Source of the DNA: Rusavskia elegans
Lineage: Eukaryota > Ascomycota > Lecanoromycetes > Teloschistales > Teloschistaceae
Direction of reading: 5' to 3'
Length of the DNA stretch: 64,000 nt
Assembly: GCA_011316305.1 (NCBI GenBank)
Contig: SAUG01000027.1
Span: forward strand, 248,001-312,000
The notes below the pieces were generated by a model, which was not told the origin of the DNA, did no database searches, and worked only from the letters and a program-made list of their open reading frames with translations. A program made the translations under genes and the position numbers. This document shows positions 46,491 through 57,374 of the stretch, one piece after another; the stretch's first letter is position 1; each line of letters begins with the position of its first letter.

Positions 46491-46967
46491 AATTGCCTCT
46501 GGGATTTTGGGAGGCTGTATGCGTGAAGGAGGAGGGATAGGGTTATAGACTGGGAGTGGTAATTAAGCATATCATGGGTTGTCGGGTGGCGATAGTGGTG
46601 GACAGTACGGTAGGCTAGTTTACGGTACGCTGCATTGTTCTGATATAGCAAGCATAGCCGATTACAAGTACGGGAGACGATTACGACGGATAAACATTAT
46701 CTTCTGGAGCAGCAGTGTCCAGGGGAGTCCATTGTTTGCTTTTTGTTCTGCTAGTCAAAACTGCTGATCCAATGTTGGCCAATAGTCCTCGGTCGTGGCC
46801 CATTCCATAACCACCGATATGAAAAAACTGTTCCAAGACATGACTGAACATTCCGTTGAGCTGAAGTCACCATTGTTCGTCTCGGGTCGTAACGCCATGC
46901 TTCGTGACCAAAGACTGTGACAACACCACCCAGAAAGCCGCGTTCCAAAAGGCCGTAGAGCCGCGAT
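46491..46967 (-). promoter_or_regulatory. Promoter region of the complex I 51-kDa gene with two CCAAT boxes
   Basis: The 477 bp between the complex I start codon and the next gene's stop contain two CCAAT pentamers 10 bp apart (46769-46773 and 46779-46783), about 280 bp upstream of the ATG. CCAAT boxes are bound by the HAP complex, which controls respiratory genes in fungi. The match is short and could be chance. No gene was seen here. Confidence 0.35.
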
Positions 46968-48720
46968 TTAGACGTTCCCCTCTATCTCCATTCCTCTGCC
47001 GTCGTTGGTCAAAGTTGTTCTTGTCGACCTTCCAACCCCGTATAGCACTTCCATCACCCTCTCTTTCTGCCTTTCCCTCACTCGTCTTAATTGGTCGTAC
47101 GTGCCCTCCAAACCCCGAATCTGATCTTCTACTCTCACAGTGCTTCCCTCCCCCCTCCTTACGAGTGGCGATACCAGTTTCCGTCTTAACGATTCCAGGT
47201 TGCCTTTCAAAGCGACCAGTCTGCCGTTATGGTCCACGAGTAATGACTTGTTCTGCGTTGTTTTGGCCCGTACCGATGCGAGCAGCGCTTTGTTCTTCTC
47301 ATACTTGCGCATTTGAGAGGCATTCGGTCCTGTCAATCGGACCCACAAAGAGCTCAGAAACTCGGATTGAAGTTGGTCTTGGGTGTCGGTTTCGCGCACA
47401 ACGCTGCGTTGAATATTGAGAAATTGACGGTCGATGGATTCGAAAAGAGCAAACAGAGCGACGCTGTGGGTCAACTCGTTGTTAATGCTTTCCTCTAGGA
47501 CGCTAAGGAACTCGTTGAACGTTCGATGAAGTGTCTGCTGGGTGCGTTGGGCGTGAGTAGTCCCAAACAGGCTTGTGAATAGATTTCCTAGGGATGTTGG
47601 AAGACCAGTGGACTGGTTTTCGAGGAAGCCGACTTTGGAGAGAAGAGTATGAATATTCGTGAAAGCGGTTGACAGGGAAGAGGCCGGCATAGAGTCCAGA
47701 GCTGAAAGTTCCCGTTGAGCCCATTCCATTACTATGAGGATGCCGTCAATATCGCCGTCAACGTTGGTGAAAAACTTGGAAAGTTCCGCCGCAAGATTTT
47801 TGAGGTTCTCGCTGAGGTTGTCAAGCTCCTGGACGATGATAGGGGCTGAAGTCATATTAACGAAGCGCACGCTTTCGCCGAGGTCCCAGACGGCCACCCC
47901 GGTCTCTTGAAGATCGCCAATCTGTTTCACACCATGTTCGGAGTAGAATATCAAGGGTTCGAAGGAGCGGGCAAGACCGGCAACCTTAACCAGGTCAGGC
48001 ACTGGCGTAGGCGGTGGTGTATGGGTGAGAAACCGGAGGGCGGCGAAAGCGATCAGAACGATTGTGATGTAGGAAGAAAGCGAAGCTTTGGATCGGGTCA
48101 CGTTGTTCATCAGAGTACGGATCCAAGAGAGTGCTGATTCTATGGGTTCTGTTCTTTGTTGCACTTCCGCTCTGACAGCGAAACGTATGTCTCCTTCAGT
48201 GTCAGCGAGGTGGAATTGGGGTCTTGAAGTTTAGCCACATACAATTGTTTGAGCTTGGATGTGCGATGACAGGTTGCTGTGGTTGCTCTTGCTCCTCTGT
48301 GTGATCCCGGCTGGCTTGCACACCTCCAGGACTTGGCGATTGTTCTTTGACGGGAGACATGGAACCCCGAGGCAATGGTATATTGGCGGGTAGAACGGTG
48401 TCACCTTCCTCATCTTTGGCGCTCTGACACTGAGGACTCGTACGCCTCGAGCGCAAAGGACTTATCGAAGGCTTTAGACGGTGATTGTCTTGCGCATAAG
48501 GCTGATGACGATACCAGCCAGCATCAGCGACTTGCCTTCTCCAGGCAGGAGGGGACCATGGGCCCTCGGAGTTGGAATCGCCTTCTGGTTCAGACTCTTC
48601 CGACTTGAAGCCTGAGTGTTGGGAAGGCATACCGAAAGGTGGGGAACGGTCATTGTGTTCGAAGTCCTCTAACGAAGCGGAGAGCGAAGGGTGATCGTCA
48701 AAAGCGTCAAGGTTGTCCAT
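46968..48720 (-). CDS. Uncharacterised membrane-anchored coiled-coil protein
   Basis: Exons 48720-48243 and 48190-46968 give 566 aa. Residues 1-160 are acidic, Ser/Pro-rich and disordered. One transmembrane helix follows near residue 200 (SYITIVLIAFAALRFLTH). The remaining about 350 residues are rich in Leu, Glu, Asn and Arg with heptad-like stretches (ELDNLSENLKNLAAEL, RGLEGTYDQLRRVRERQKERV), suggesting a long helical domain on one side of a membrane. No known motif was found. The donor GTATGT is clear; the acceptor is less sure, because two sites a few bases apart keep the frame, and I chose the 52-bp intron. The role is unknown; an organelle or nuclear-envelope tether is a guess. Confidence 0.7.
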
Positions 48721-49544
48721 TGTGCGATGTCTTTTCTAACAGCAGAAGCTCGAAGGGGAACATTGATCGTAATTCTTGGAATCGACAGGCAAAGTAAATC
48801 CAGGTACTCCAAAAAAAATATGTAGACAGTGACCAATACTCAACGATGTCACATTGTTGACTTTTTTCCCCTTGTTACTTACCGATGACTCAGATGACCA
48901 CACCGGAGTCAATCAAGCAACTGAGAAAGTGTCGATGGTTCTATGGGCGAGAATGCGAAGGAGGGGCCCCTCGGGGTGGGTGTTTCGAGGACGTTGATAT
49001 CCAGTGGCTGGGGATTTGCAACCAATCAGGCCCCTCGACACGCGCTTCTGCAGCCTTGACGGGAACCTGCGTCCCCCTTGCTAAAACAGTGCCTGATCGA
49101 ATAATCTGAATTTCGCAGTTTGAATGTGTCACACACGGAGGACTGGCATTACAATGTCTGAAAATGGAATAACTCTGCACTTCGATGGAACAGCGTCGAT
49201 AATGCGCTTACCTTAAACGTCATCGAAGGGATAGGTAAGTTCCAGCCTCTTCCTCAGTCATAGCGGAGCATAGATGATCTCTATATGATATTTCACCAGA
49301 CCCCAATCAGTGGAAGTCGTATGGTAGAAGTGAGATAGGTACGGTTGTATTGAGGTCGAGTTCCTCCGCAATATATACAGTTCATCGCTAATGCCGACGG
49401 CAACCCGAGGGGTTTCCAACGATTACACCTTTCTAATTAGTCTAACACTGGTTGTACATGTCATAGAATCCGAAGCGCCCCGCCAAGGGAATAGGATGCA
49501 GACATAGAAGAGCGGAGAGAAAGCTGATCGTATGTGTAGGGTGT
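48721..49544. other. Intergenic region
   Basis: Promoter of the 48720 gene and 3' flank of the cytochrome c gene. A 74-codon frame at 48885-49109 has no family features. Nothing else was recognised. Confidence 0.5.
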
Positions 49545-50281
<737 letters not shown>

Positions 50282-50615
50282 GATGGAAGCTATGGAACGA
50301 TGAGAGAAAGTGATTGTGGAATTAGATACTCTGGAGGGTATTTGTAGGCAAACTGGTGGTGATGAAGAAGAGAAAGCAAAAAGCAAGACACAATAATGGT
50401 TAACGACGGACGACGGTCCGGTGCCAAGGCCAAACCTTCCAATTAGATCGTTGCTATTGGCTGACGATTCATGACTAACAATTGACTCATCATCTGCCGC
50501 ATGCAAGTACTGCATTCAGATAGACCCCGAGTACCATTCAACTACCGAGGCTACACCCAAAGGTTCGACCTCTCAGATTGCTGTGCTTGATGAGTATTGT
50601 CGGGAGTGAATCACT
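50282..50615. promoter_or_regulatory. Divergent promoter cytochrome c / SDR with CCAAT boxes
   Basis: 334 bp between two start codons. A CCAAT is on the plus strand at 50441-50445 and its reverse complement ATTGG at 50458-50462, about 180 bp upstream of the cytochrome c start. HAP-complex control of cytochrome c is known in yeasts and Aspergillus; here it is inferred from the motif only. Confidence 0.45.
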
Positions 50616-51722
50616 ATGGCACATTGGGTTATCATCGGGAGCAGCAGAGGGATTGGGTTTGAATTCTGCAAACAGCTGGTAGCTCGCGGTGACAGCGTGT
50701 CAGCTACAGTGCGAGGGGATATCTCTCGAGCATCAAACCTTTGGACCCTGGCCGGATCAAGCGACCAGGGGACCCAGGGGGCATGCCGACTTCTTGAATG
50801 CGATGTCACATCCGAGACCAGCATCAATGTCCGTAATACGAATACAATCATGTTGACTGACATTAACCTGACGCCCATCCTCTAGAGATTCACGCAAGAT
50901 CTGGCACTCATCCACGGCCCACAGACCAGCCTTGATTTCGTCGTTATAAATGCTGGTATCTTGAAGTATCCCAACGTAAGCGAGGAGCAACCATCGAGGC
51001 GGCACATTCTGATGGTGATAGAGAGCTACTGAGATGTGCCATTTTCTGCCTCCAGACACATATCTGACACTGATTGCAAACAGTTCATACAACGACTTTG
51101 CTGATCATCTTCACACAAATACCATAGGGCCCATAATATGTGCCAATAGGCTCCTGGCAGCAGGCATATCGATCGGTAGCATAGTCTTCGTGTCCAGTGA
51201 CTCAGGCTCTGCTACCAAGTTCCGTGCCTTTGAGGATGGGTTTGTACAAAACATGTCTCCAAGCGAAACTGGAACCGTTTGACGGGAGAATCCATAGATT
51301 TGCAGCCTATGCAGCGTCTAAGGCAGCGCTGAATCAAGCACTCAGAGTTGGTGATTTCGTAGCTGTTGTGGGTCCACTGCTGAAATCAGATAGCATATGG
51401 CTGCGGAGCTGCAACGGAAAGGAAGCCCTACGACCATCTTGGCTATGCATCCAGGCGAAGTTGCGACGTAAGTCAACTTTGCGGGTAATGAGCCCGTGAG
51501 AATATTGACAAGGGCTAGTGACTTGGCCAACATAGCAGTGGATTGGGAGGTTGAAGGCATCATCTCGGTGGAAGAATCCGTATCAGCCATGATTGGAGTA
51601 ATCGAGACAAGGACGATACATGACTCTGGGAAATTCTATACGTGGGAAGGAAAGGTGTTAGCTTGGTGGCTGTCGTGGTTGCGGGTAAATGCTGATTTTT
51701 TAATTAGGAGCACCCGTGGTAG
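50616..51722 (+). CDS. Short-chain dehydrogenase/reductase (classical SDR, C-factor-like)
   Basis: NAD(P)-dependent oxidoreductase, 248 aa, substrate unknown. Eight exons: 50616-50828, 50886-50975, 51022-51035, 51084-51239, 51298-51346, 51394-51467, 51519-51654 and 51708-51722. The dinucleotide site is GSSRGIG (residues 8-14). NAG follows in VINAGIL, the catalytic Ser region is VFVSSDSGS, and the YxxxK pair is YAASK. MHPGEVATD and the end TWEGKEHPW are typical of this SDR subgroup. The third exon is only 14 nt and encodes the conserved RATEI joint; without it the frame breaks. The intron after LNQALR uses a GTTGGT donor. No pathway partner lies nearby. Confidence 0.9.
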
Positions 51723-51912
51723 AACTGATCACAACCGGCAGTGGTGTTAATATCGTCGGTCGAAAGTTAAATCACAGCTTGGTCGCGGCTTGAGTGATTG
51801 GAATCGATCAATGGGATGCAGTGTCAATCCAACAGAGTGCCTGAGCCCGAGACATCTCAATCAATGTCCGGAAGAGTCGAGGCTATTACCCAATATCTTG
51901 ATGCTTAGCTTT

Positions 51913-52858
51913 CTATTCCTTGTAAGACCTAGTAGCTTCCACGGATTTTGGCTTCGACATGCAACCGATCGTGTGTGGCTCCCGTTTTTTCTCCGCAAAC
52001 CGACTACGTTCCTGGTCTTTTGGAAACCCACCTTCGCGCTTCTCTGCTGATTCCCTCTTCCTCCGCTTGCGCTCCTTCTTCGCCTCGCGCTTTTTCTCTA
52101 GGCCCGCTGCCTTTTTCTTTGCTCGCAACTGGGCGCGATCATTGACTGCCCAAGGTTTGCACAAAACTTCTTGGTAAAAGGTTGCATTCTCGGCCCAAGC
52201 TGTGGCCTCTTCATTGGTGGTGCGGACAAGAGCTTTGAAGGGGACACATCAGCAAAGGTGGTAAGGTTGCCTGTAGTGTTTGAACGTACAGATCCTCTCC
52301 AACGTCACCTGCTTCTCGCCCCTGAACTCGCTGACACCGCCTTTTATCTTCACAACAGAGCCGACGTCGAATAAGTTTAGGTTGACTTTGCCTTCGGATG
52401 TGGTGACAACATGTTCGTCATATTTTGGCGCGAGGGCCTTGTTCAATGTGATGGCGCCGTAAGCGTCGACGGAGGTGTCAATGATAGGCGTCACTGTACG
52501 AGTGTCCTTTTTGCAGAATACTTCGATGGTCAGACCACTGCTGTCATCTAGGGTCATGATGATGCGGTTGGGATAGACGTCGAAAGCGACGATGACACCG
52601 ACAAGACGGATCCATTTGATAGGATGATTGCTGTAAAAGTATAGATTTTGACCTGGAAGACCATCAGTATGTGGGAACCAATCCTCGCCAAGCGGTATGC
52701 TGCGAGAAGGGATTTCGAGTCGTACCCTCGAAGCCTGTGCGTGACCTCAGTGCATGCACATCCGTCGCCGTCAGCCGAGCCCAAGTTCGATATGTCGGTG
52801 ATAAGCCAAAACAGTAGGACGGATAGAACACCAAAGGCCCCAAGGATGTATTTGGCAT
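51913..52858 (-). CDS. Stn1-type telomere-capping OB-fold protein
   Basis: Subunit of the CST complex (Cdc13/Ctc1-Stn1-Ten1), which protects telomeric single strands and helps fill-in synthesis. Exons 52858-52726, 52652-52290 and 52232-51913 give 271 aa. The start region YPSYCFGLSPTYRTW leads to the OB fold: LYFYSNHPIKWIRLVGVIV, then IIMTLDDSSGLTIEVFC and FDVGSVVKIKGGVSEF. After the OB fold comes TAWAENATFYQEVL, then a Lys/Arg-rich helical tail (KKKAAGLEKKREAKK). The fungal protein lacks long winged-helix domains, consistent with short Stn1 forms. Introns are 73 and 57 bp. Confidence 0.88.
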
Positions 52859-53490
52859 AGCATTTTGGTCGTTGTAACGATGCCTACGAAGATGTGCAAT
52901 GACCGTACTGTCGTTTGGCTAAAGACTGGACGAGTGGTAGGAAGCCGCTAAGGAATCGTTATAGTCAGGATCAAGCGGTTGCAATTGAGTCTCATGGCGG
53001 GAACATCCTTCTACATATGTCGATGCAGTCCGTTAACCTCTTGATATCTTTTCACTTTTCTCGACTATCTTCAAAAGATCTTGGACTTTTTGATCAATGG
53101 TGATCTTGAAGCGGATGCGCCAAACAATTTACTCTCTCGTTCATTCTCCGCCTTCTTACCGAATGGATAATCATTCATTACTGCATCTCAACAGAAGCAT
53201 CAGGCTCACTCGCACTTGCATCCATACAGCTTGCGAAGAGTTAGGTAGGACGTACCATGTTTGTGCAAACATTGGAACCTCAGACCCTTTTGCATTACTG
53301 TAGAATCAATGGATGCCGCCCATCAACCGATAGTTCCTGTCCAGATCTTGAACGGCCTGATACGTCTGTAGGCAAACAAGCCTCATGTTAAGGCGCTGAT
53401 ATAACGAGCTGTATCTGTCTGCATTCTGTTCTCTTCTGTTCTTCCACTTCAGTCACCCTGCAAATAATACAAAAGTTGCCTACATTCAAC
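52859..53490. other. Divergent intergenic region STN1 / secreted protein gene
   Basis: Holds the promoters of both genes. No ORF or repeat worth calling was seen. Confidence 0.5.
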
Positions 53491-54153
53491 ATGACACCAC
53501 TGCCCAAATCCCTGCTCCTTCTTACCTTCCTTGTCGTCTTCCTGTGCCTACATGAATCAAGTGCTTCGAAACGTGACAATACCGTCAATTTCTCGCAGGC
53601 AGTCGTCCAAATCTCCGGTACTGGTAACTCAGCATCCCAAAACAGCAACACCCAGGGTAGCAGCTCCCAAAGCAGCAGCTCTCAGGCCAACAGCGGCATC
53701 CAAAATGGCAATACTCAAAACTCAGGCTGGCAGTCTTATACATCGCCAGCCGCATCACCGAGCCCAGCACTCGGTGTATGCCCTGCCAACCAAGGATGGC
53801 CTAGGAGCCCCGGCAGTTGTGACAGCGGTTACGTCCCCTTCGTTCCGTCGAGTGCGGCCAGCGACCCAAAATGTCCTTCGGGAACAGCATCGTGTCAAAT
53901 GACAGGCCATCCAGGGTTCTGCTGTCCCTTCTCCTCTTGGTGCTGTATCGACCTCATTCATCAGGCAGCATGCTGTCCTGTAGGAACATGCTGTGAGGGC
54001 GTAGTGCAATATGGATCAGCTGGACCGCCGGGAGGTTCGATAACCTCGTCGAATGTGAACAGCCAAAACAACGCTGGAAATGGGAGGTTACTGGTGCCCT
54101 TGATGGGCATGACATGGGTGACGCTGCTCTTCATTGATAGCATAGCTGGGTAG
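53491..54153 (+). CDS. Secreted Cys-rich protein with likely GPI anchor
   Basis: Single-exon ORF of 220 aa. Residues 1-26 form a signal peptide (a run of Leu/Val/Phe ending in SSASKR, with a possible Kex2-type KR site). A Ser/Asn/Gln-rich linker follows, then a compact domain with many cysteines, including CPSGTASC, FCCPFSSWCC and ACCPVGTCCEG, whose CC pairs recall granulin-like folds. The C-terminus is Asn/Gly-rich and ends in a hydrophobic stretch (LLVPLMGMTWVTLLFIDSIAG), as in GPI-anchored cell-wall proteins. The upstream in-frame TTG is not used; the first ATG is 53491. I cannot assign a function; cell-wall or surface interaction is likely. Confidence 0.75.
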   Translation: MTPLPKSLLLLTFLVVFLCLHESSASKRDNTVNFSQAVVQISGTGNSASQNSNTQGSSSQSSSSQANSGIQNGNTQNSGWQSYTSPAASPSPALGVCPANQGWPRSPGSCDSGYVPFVPSSAASDPKCPSGTASCQMTGHPGFCCPFSSWCCIDLIHQAACCPVGTCCEGVVQYGSAGPPGGSITSSNVNSQNNAGNGRLLVPLMGMTWVTLLFIDSIAG

Positions 54154-54418
54154 AAAAAAACAATACCATTATGAGGAATCATCAGAGTGCAGCGCGTTTC
54201 TGAGAAATCGTGTTCAGCATGCAATCATGTTACTCATTGATGATAATACAACGGTCAAGCCTTTCATGGCCTTTGATGGCTCATGAAGCAAGTCAAATTC
54301 ACGATAGGACTGTCTCGTCGTACCACTGAGTTGTTGCGCAGCTTCTCGAGCTGCTGTGTCGTCCACCAGCATCTACACCTAGTGACTCTCTGAAACGAAC
54401 CCACCCCTCGTGGTCCTC

Positions 54419-55302
54419 CTACTGGTTGCCCCTCTTGGCGTCCTCCTCATCATTCTTGGGGACGCTGACCATTTTCGGAACGGAGACGGAGTTGAGATTT
54501 CGCATTGCCTGCCATACGCAAATTAGCAACTGTATGAAGAATGGTCTCGCCTTCAATGATGACACAGCAGCAAGTGGTGACAAGCAGCTCCCACACACCT
54601 GCCACCACCATGTATCCCAGGTAAATGACCACATCCACCAAGCCCAGCCCTCTCCATAATGAACCCACCACCAGGGGTCGAACAGTTGCTCAATACTTAC
54701 GTTCTTGAAGGAACTATCAGGCAATTCACCGCCCCACTTATCCTGGACCTTGGTGATCTTGCCTGTGTCTTTGTCGTAAAAGATGTTGATTTTGCTCTCG
54801 ATGGTTTGTTCCTTCGAGATGCCTTTGGTGACATAACGAGTCTTCAGGTCCATGCCGATAGGGTTGCCGCCGCTGACAACTTCATGATGAAGACGCTCGA
54901 TCTCGGAGAAGGCGGTCTGGAGTCCATACTGTGCATCACGTCAGCAGACGGCACGCGTGGTCCAGATTGAAGCTTACCCATTGAGGTTCAAACTGCTTGC
55001 GGCCGGTAGCGATGGTGATATTGTCCTCAAATACGCCATTGTCGTCCCATAGAGAAAGCTTCTTCAACGATGGACGACCAGCAAAAAGCTGCAAGGGTAC
55101 TCAGCAAAAGCCACAGATGGCGGGGAAAGAGATATTATACGTCAAGGACGCAGCCAACCAGCGTCTTTTGATGCTCGTCAAGAGTAACGCCAGGCGCAGT
55201 TTTGATGTTGGTGTTCTCGATACCGAGGTCGGAGCCTGCTACAGGCAAGTTTAGCGATCAAAAATCGGCGATGCTAGTGGTAGAAGACCAACCTGATGCC
55301 AT
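54419..55302 (-). CDS. Conserved-looking small cytosolic protein, function unknown (SnoaL/NTF2-like possibility)
   Basis: Exons 55302-55293, 55238-55141, 55088-54978, 54928-54701 and 54508-54419 give 178 aa; the first exon is 10 nt. Segments include APGVTLDEHQKTLVGCVLDLF, SLKKLSLWDDNGVFEDNIT, YGLQTAFSEIERLHHEVV, KSKINIFYD-like (ESKINIFYDKDTG), and KVQDKWGGELPDSSF. The size and the order of helices then strands (SLWDDNGVFED, INIFYDKDTGKITKVQDKW) resemble SnoaL/NTF2-like proteins, which is tentative. Intron 1 has a GTTGGT donor. Intron 4 (192 bp) is a multiple of three with no stop in frame, so retention would insert a Trp-rich segment. The protein ends EEDAKRGNQ. Confidence 0.75.
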
Positions 55303-55654
55303 GTTGCGAGTTTGCTGGATAATTGATCGATGAGTGTAATATGGCAGTAATGGGGTTCGGATTGGAATGGATCTGAAACTTCTTGCACTTGCGGTAATGG
55401 AAGAGGAACGCATGAGAAAAGGGCGGAGTGAAAGATTATTGAGGGTAATTACCTAGACGCGAGGAGATGTTGTTCATTGCAGCTTGACCGTCATAGTTGA
55501 CATCATGACACTTCATCACTAGTGTCGGAGCGAACACCAACCGGCGAGCCGCGAGAGACAGGGTCCCGTATTCGTAACGAACACGATACTTGTGAACGTG
55601 AGGCCAAGGTGTCAGATCCATCGCTATTCGAACCTTGCCGTTGACTTTTGGCAA
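55303..55654. other. Intergenic region
   Basis: Promoter of the 55302 gene and 3' flank of the deaminase gene. No feature was recognised. Confidence 0.5.
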
Positions 55655-56185
55655 TCAAGACATCCGGTGACCTTCGGTGGCTGTTTGCAGGATTTCCTCT
55701 TCGAGCCCAGGAACATGCATACAGACGATGCCAGCTTGTTCCAGCTTGGACTGTCCAGCGTTGGCAGCAACGAACGTGTCAGGTTCCTTTACTCCAATGT
55801 AGACAGTCTTGATTCCTTGATGAATGCCTGACTGAGTGGCTAAGATTCTGTCGACACACGGGACATTGCCGGCTGATCGTGACTGACACGGTTCTATGGT
55901 GGTATACAAGACGGTGTGTGGTGGCAGAACCGCGTCAGCTTGTTCGTCGGTAAGGCCTGCAGCATCAGCTCCGAAGTACTTCTGCAAAGCACACTGCTCT
56001 GCGTGGGTATTGCCCGGCAACTCCAGCGTATAGCCAGTCGACAGGATCCGGTTGGCTGCTTCATCAACGAGAACCGCTCCTACTCGAAAATTCCAGGGCT
56101 TGGGAGGCGATCGGCGTGCAAGCGACAGTGCATAGCGCATGTACTCTAGATGGTCCAAAGGAGCAATATGGGGAAGGTTGTCCAT
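55655..56185 (-). CDS. CMP/dCMP-type deaminase, similar to the Rib2 DRAP-deaminase domain
   Basis: Zn-dependent deaminase of 176 aa, single exon. The zinc and catalytic motifs are THAEQCAL (His and the proton-shuttling Glu) and EPCQSRSAGNVPCVD (two cysteines). YALSLARRSPPKPWNFRVGAVLVD and LSTGYTLELPGNTHAEQ closely recall the deaminase part of yeast Rib2, which removes the amino group from the ribitylated pyrimidine in riboflavin synthesis. Yeast Rib2 also carries an N-terminal pseudouridine-synthase domain; here the ORF holds the deaminase alone. The N-terminus MDNLPHIAPLDHLEYM looks complete. Confidence 0.88.
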   Translation of the reverse strand: MDNLPHIAPLDHLEYMRYALSLARRSPPKPWNFRVGAVLVDEAANRILSTGYTLELPGNTHAEQCALQKYFGADAAGLTDEQADAVLPPHTVLYTTIEPCQSRSAGNVPCVDRILATQSGIHQGIKTVYIGVKEPDTFVAANAGQSKLEQAGIVCMHVPGLEEEILQTATEGHRMS

Positions 56186-57374
56186 GGCAGGGCGACACTC
56201 CGTGAGCTGATCAATGGGATAAGTCCAAAAGCTCGATCCCGATCCTTCAATACTGTGTTTTAACTATATACCACATAACAACCTCGTATGTTTGAAGCTG
56301 AAACTCTCACATCTTTTAGCTGTAAATCTATACTGTAATATCTGAGAAAATCCAGTACGCGCGAGCAAAGGTGGTTGAGGGCGAAGGTCTCCGAAAAGCG
56401 GGGTAGTTCCGGCGGCAGCGAGTGAGAGACGACGGGGAAGGTACTTGTATGCGCCTATTTATATAGGTGTATAGCTACGCTGGAACAAGTATCGTCTCAA
56501 AAAGCACAAGCCACTTACAAACCACGCGAGCCACGCACGAGGGACAGCCGAAGGATGAATCTGACAACTTGATCACCAGGCTGATATACATTTTAATGCC
56601 CCGCAGCCATAATCATCGTCGCGGGCTGAGACGATTGACTCTGGATGGGAGCAACCCACTCTTCTCCATGCCGTCCCCTCAGTCGCCAGACCAGATCCAA
56701 CCTACCCTCGTGGTAACCCGAGTGTCTACTCTTTGATCGGCGAGTGCATCACCAGAGGTCAGACTGGACGTCCTTTGAATCATGTCGCCTTGGTCAGCTT
56801 CAGCTTGAGCCTTGCGAATGCGCGCGTGTCGTTCCTATTGGATCAGTCACTGGAGCCTCTTCAAGGATGTCTTCCTCCCGCGCTCCGCAACCGCTGCCTG
56901 AACTTGTTTGTGTGCTTTGCCTTGTGAGGTATTCCTGTTGCATAATCGTCTGGTTCGTTATTAAACTCTGCTGGACAAGAGGGCAATAATGACCCCAAAT
57001 GATTTCCCATCAGCTCTACAAAAGAAGGTTCACCCAGCCCCTTGCCAAGTTAACAGCGAAGGAAGTAGACCGTACCACACATAATCACTGCGCCCATGGT
57101 GGGAACTTGCTGAAGACATGAAACATGTGAGGAACTTCTTCTTGGAAGCTGATCCAGACAACCTAATCGAATGCCGCTGCGCCCGGATTTGTTCATATAT
57201 CTATGGCCTCTCCGTCTCTCACTTGTTCTAATCGTCTATCTTCATCAGTCTCAGTCCTTACAGCAAAGTGCCGCAGAAGCAGTCGTTCCTTTCCAGCTTC
57301 TTCATTTCTTTGCATTGTATTCTTCTCCCAAGTCTTACTACCAGCCTTTTCTCTTTGCCATTACAGCAAATCCA
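56186..57374. other. Intergenic region
   Basis: Nearly 1.2 kb between divergent genes. A few open frames of 60-90 codons (for example 56467-56736 and 56733-56927) show no protein features. The frame of the thaumatin-like gene is open upstream to 57171, but the first 68 residues there do not look like part of it. Nothing else was recognised. Confidence 0.45.

Noticed and set aside
54419..54853. Continuous 144-codon frame through intron 4 of the 55302 gene
   Set aside because: As a default model it inserts an implausible Trp-rich block between two well-behaved exons; treated as an intron with possible retention.
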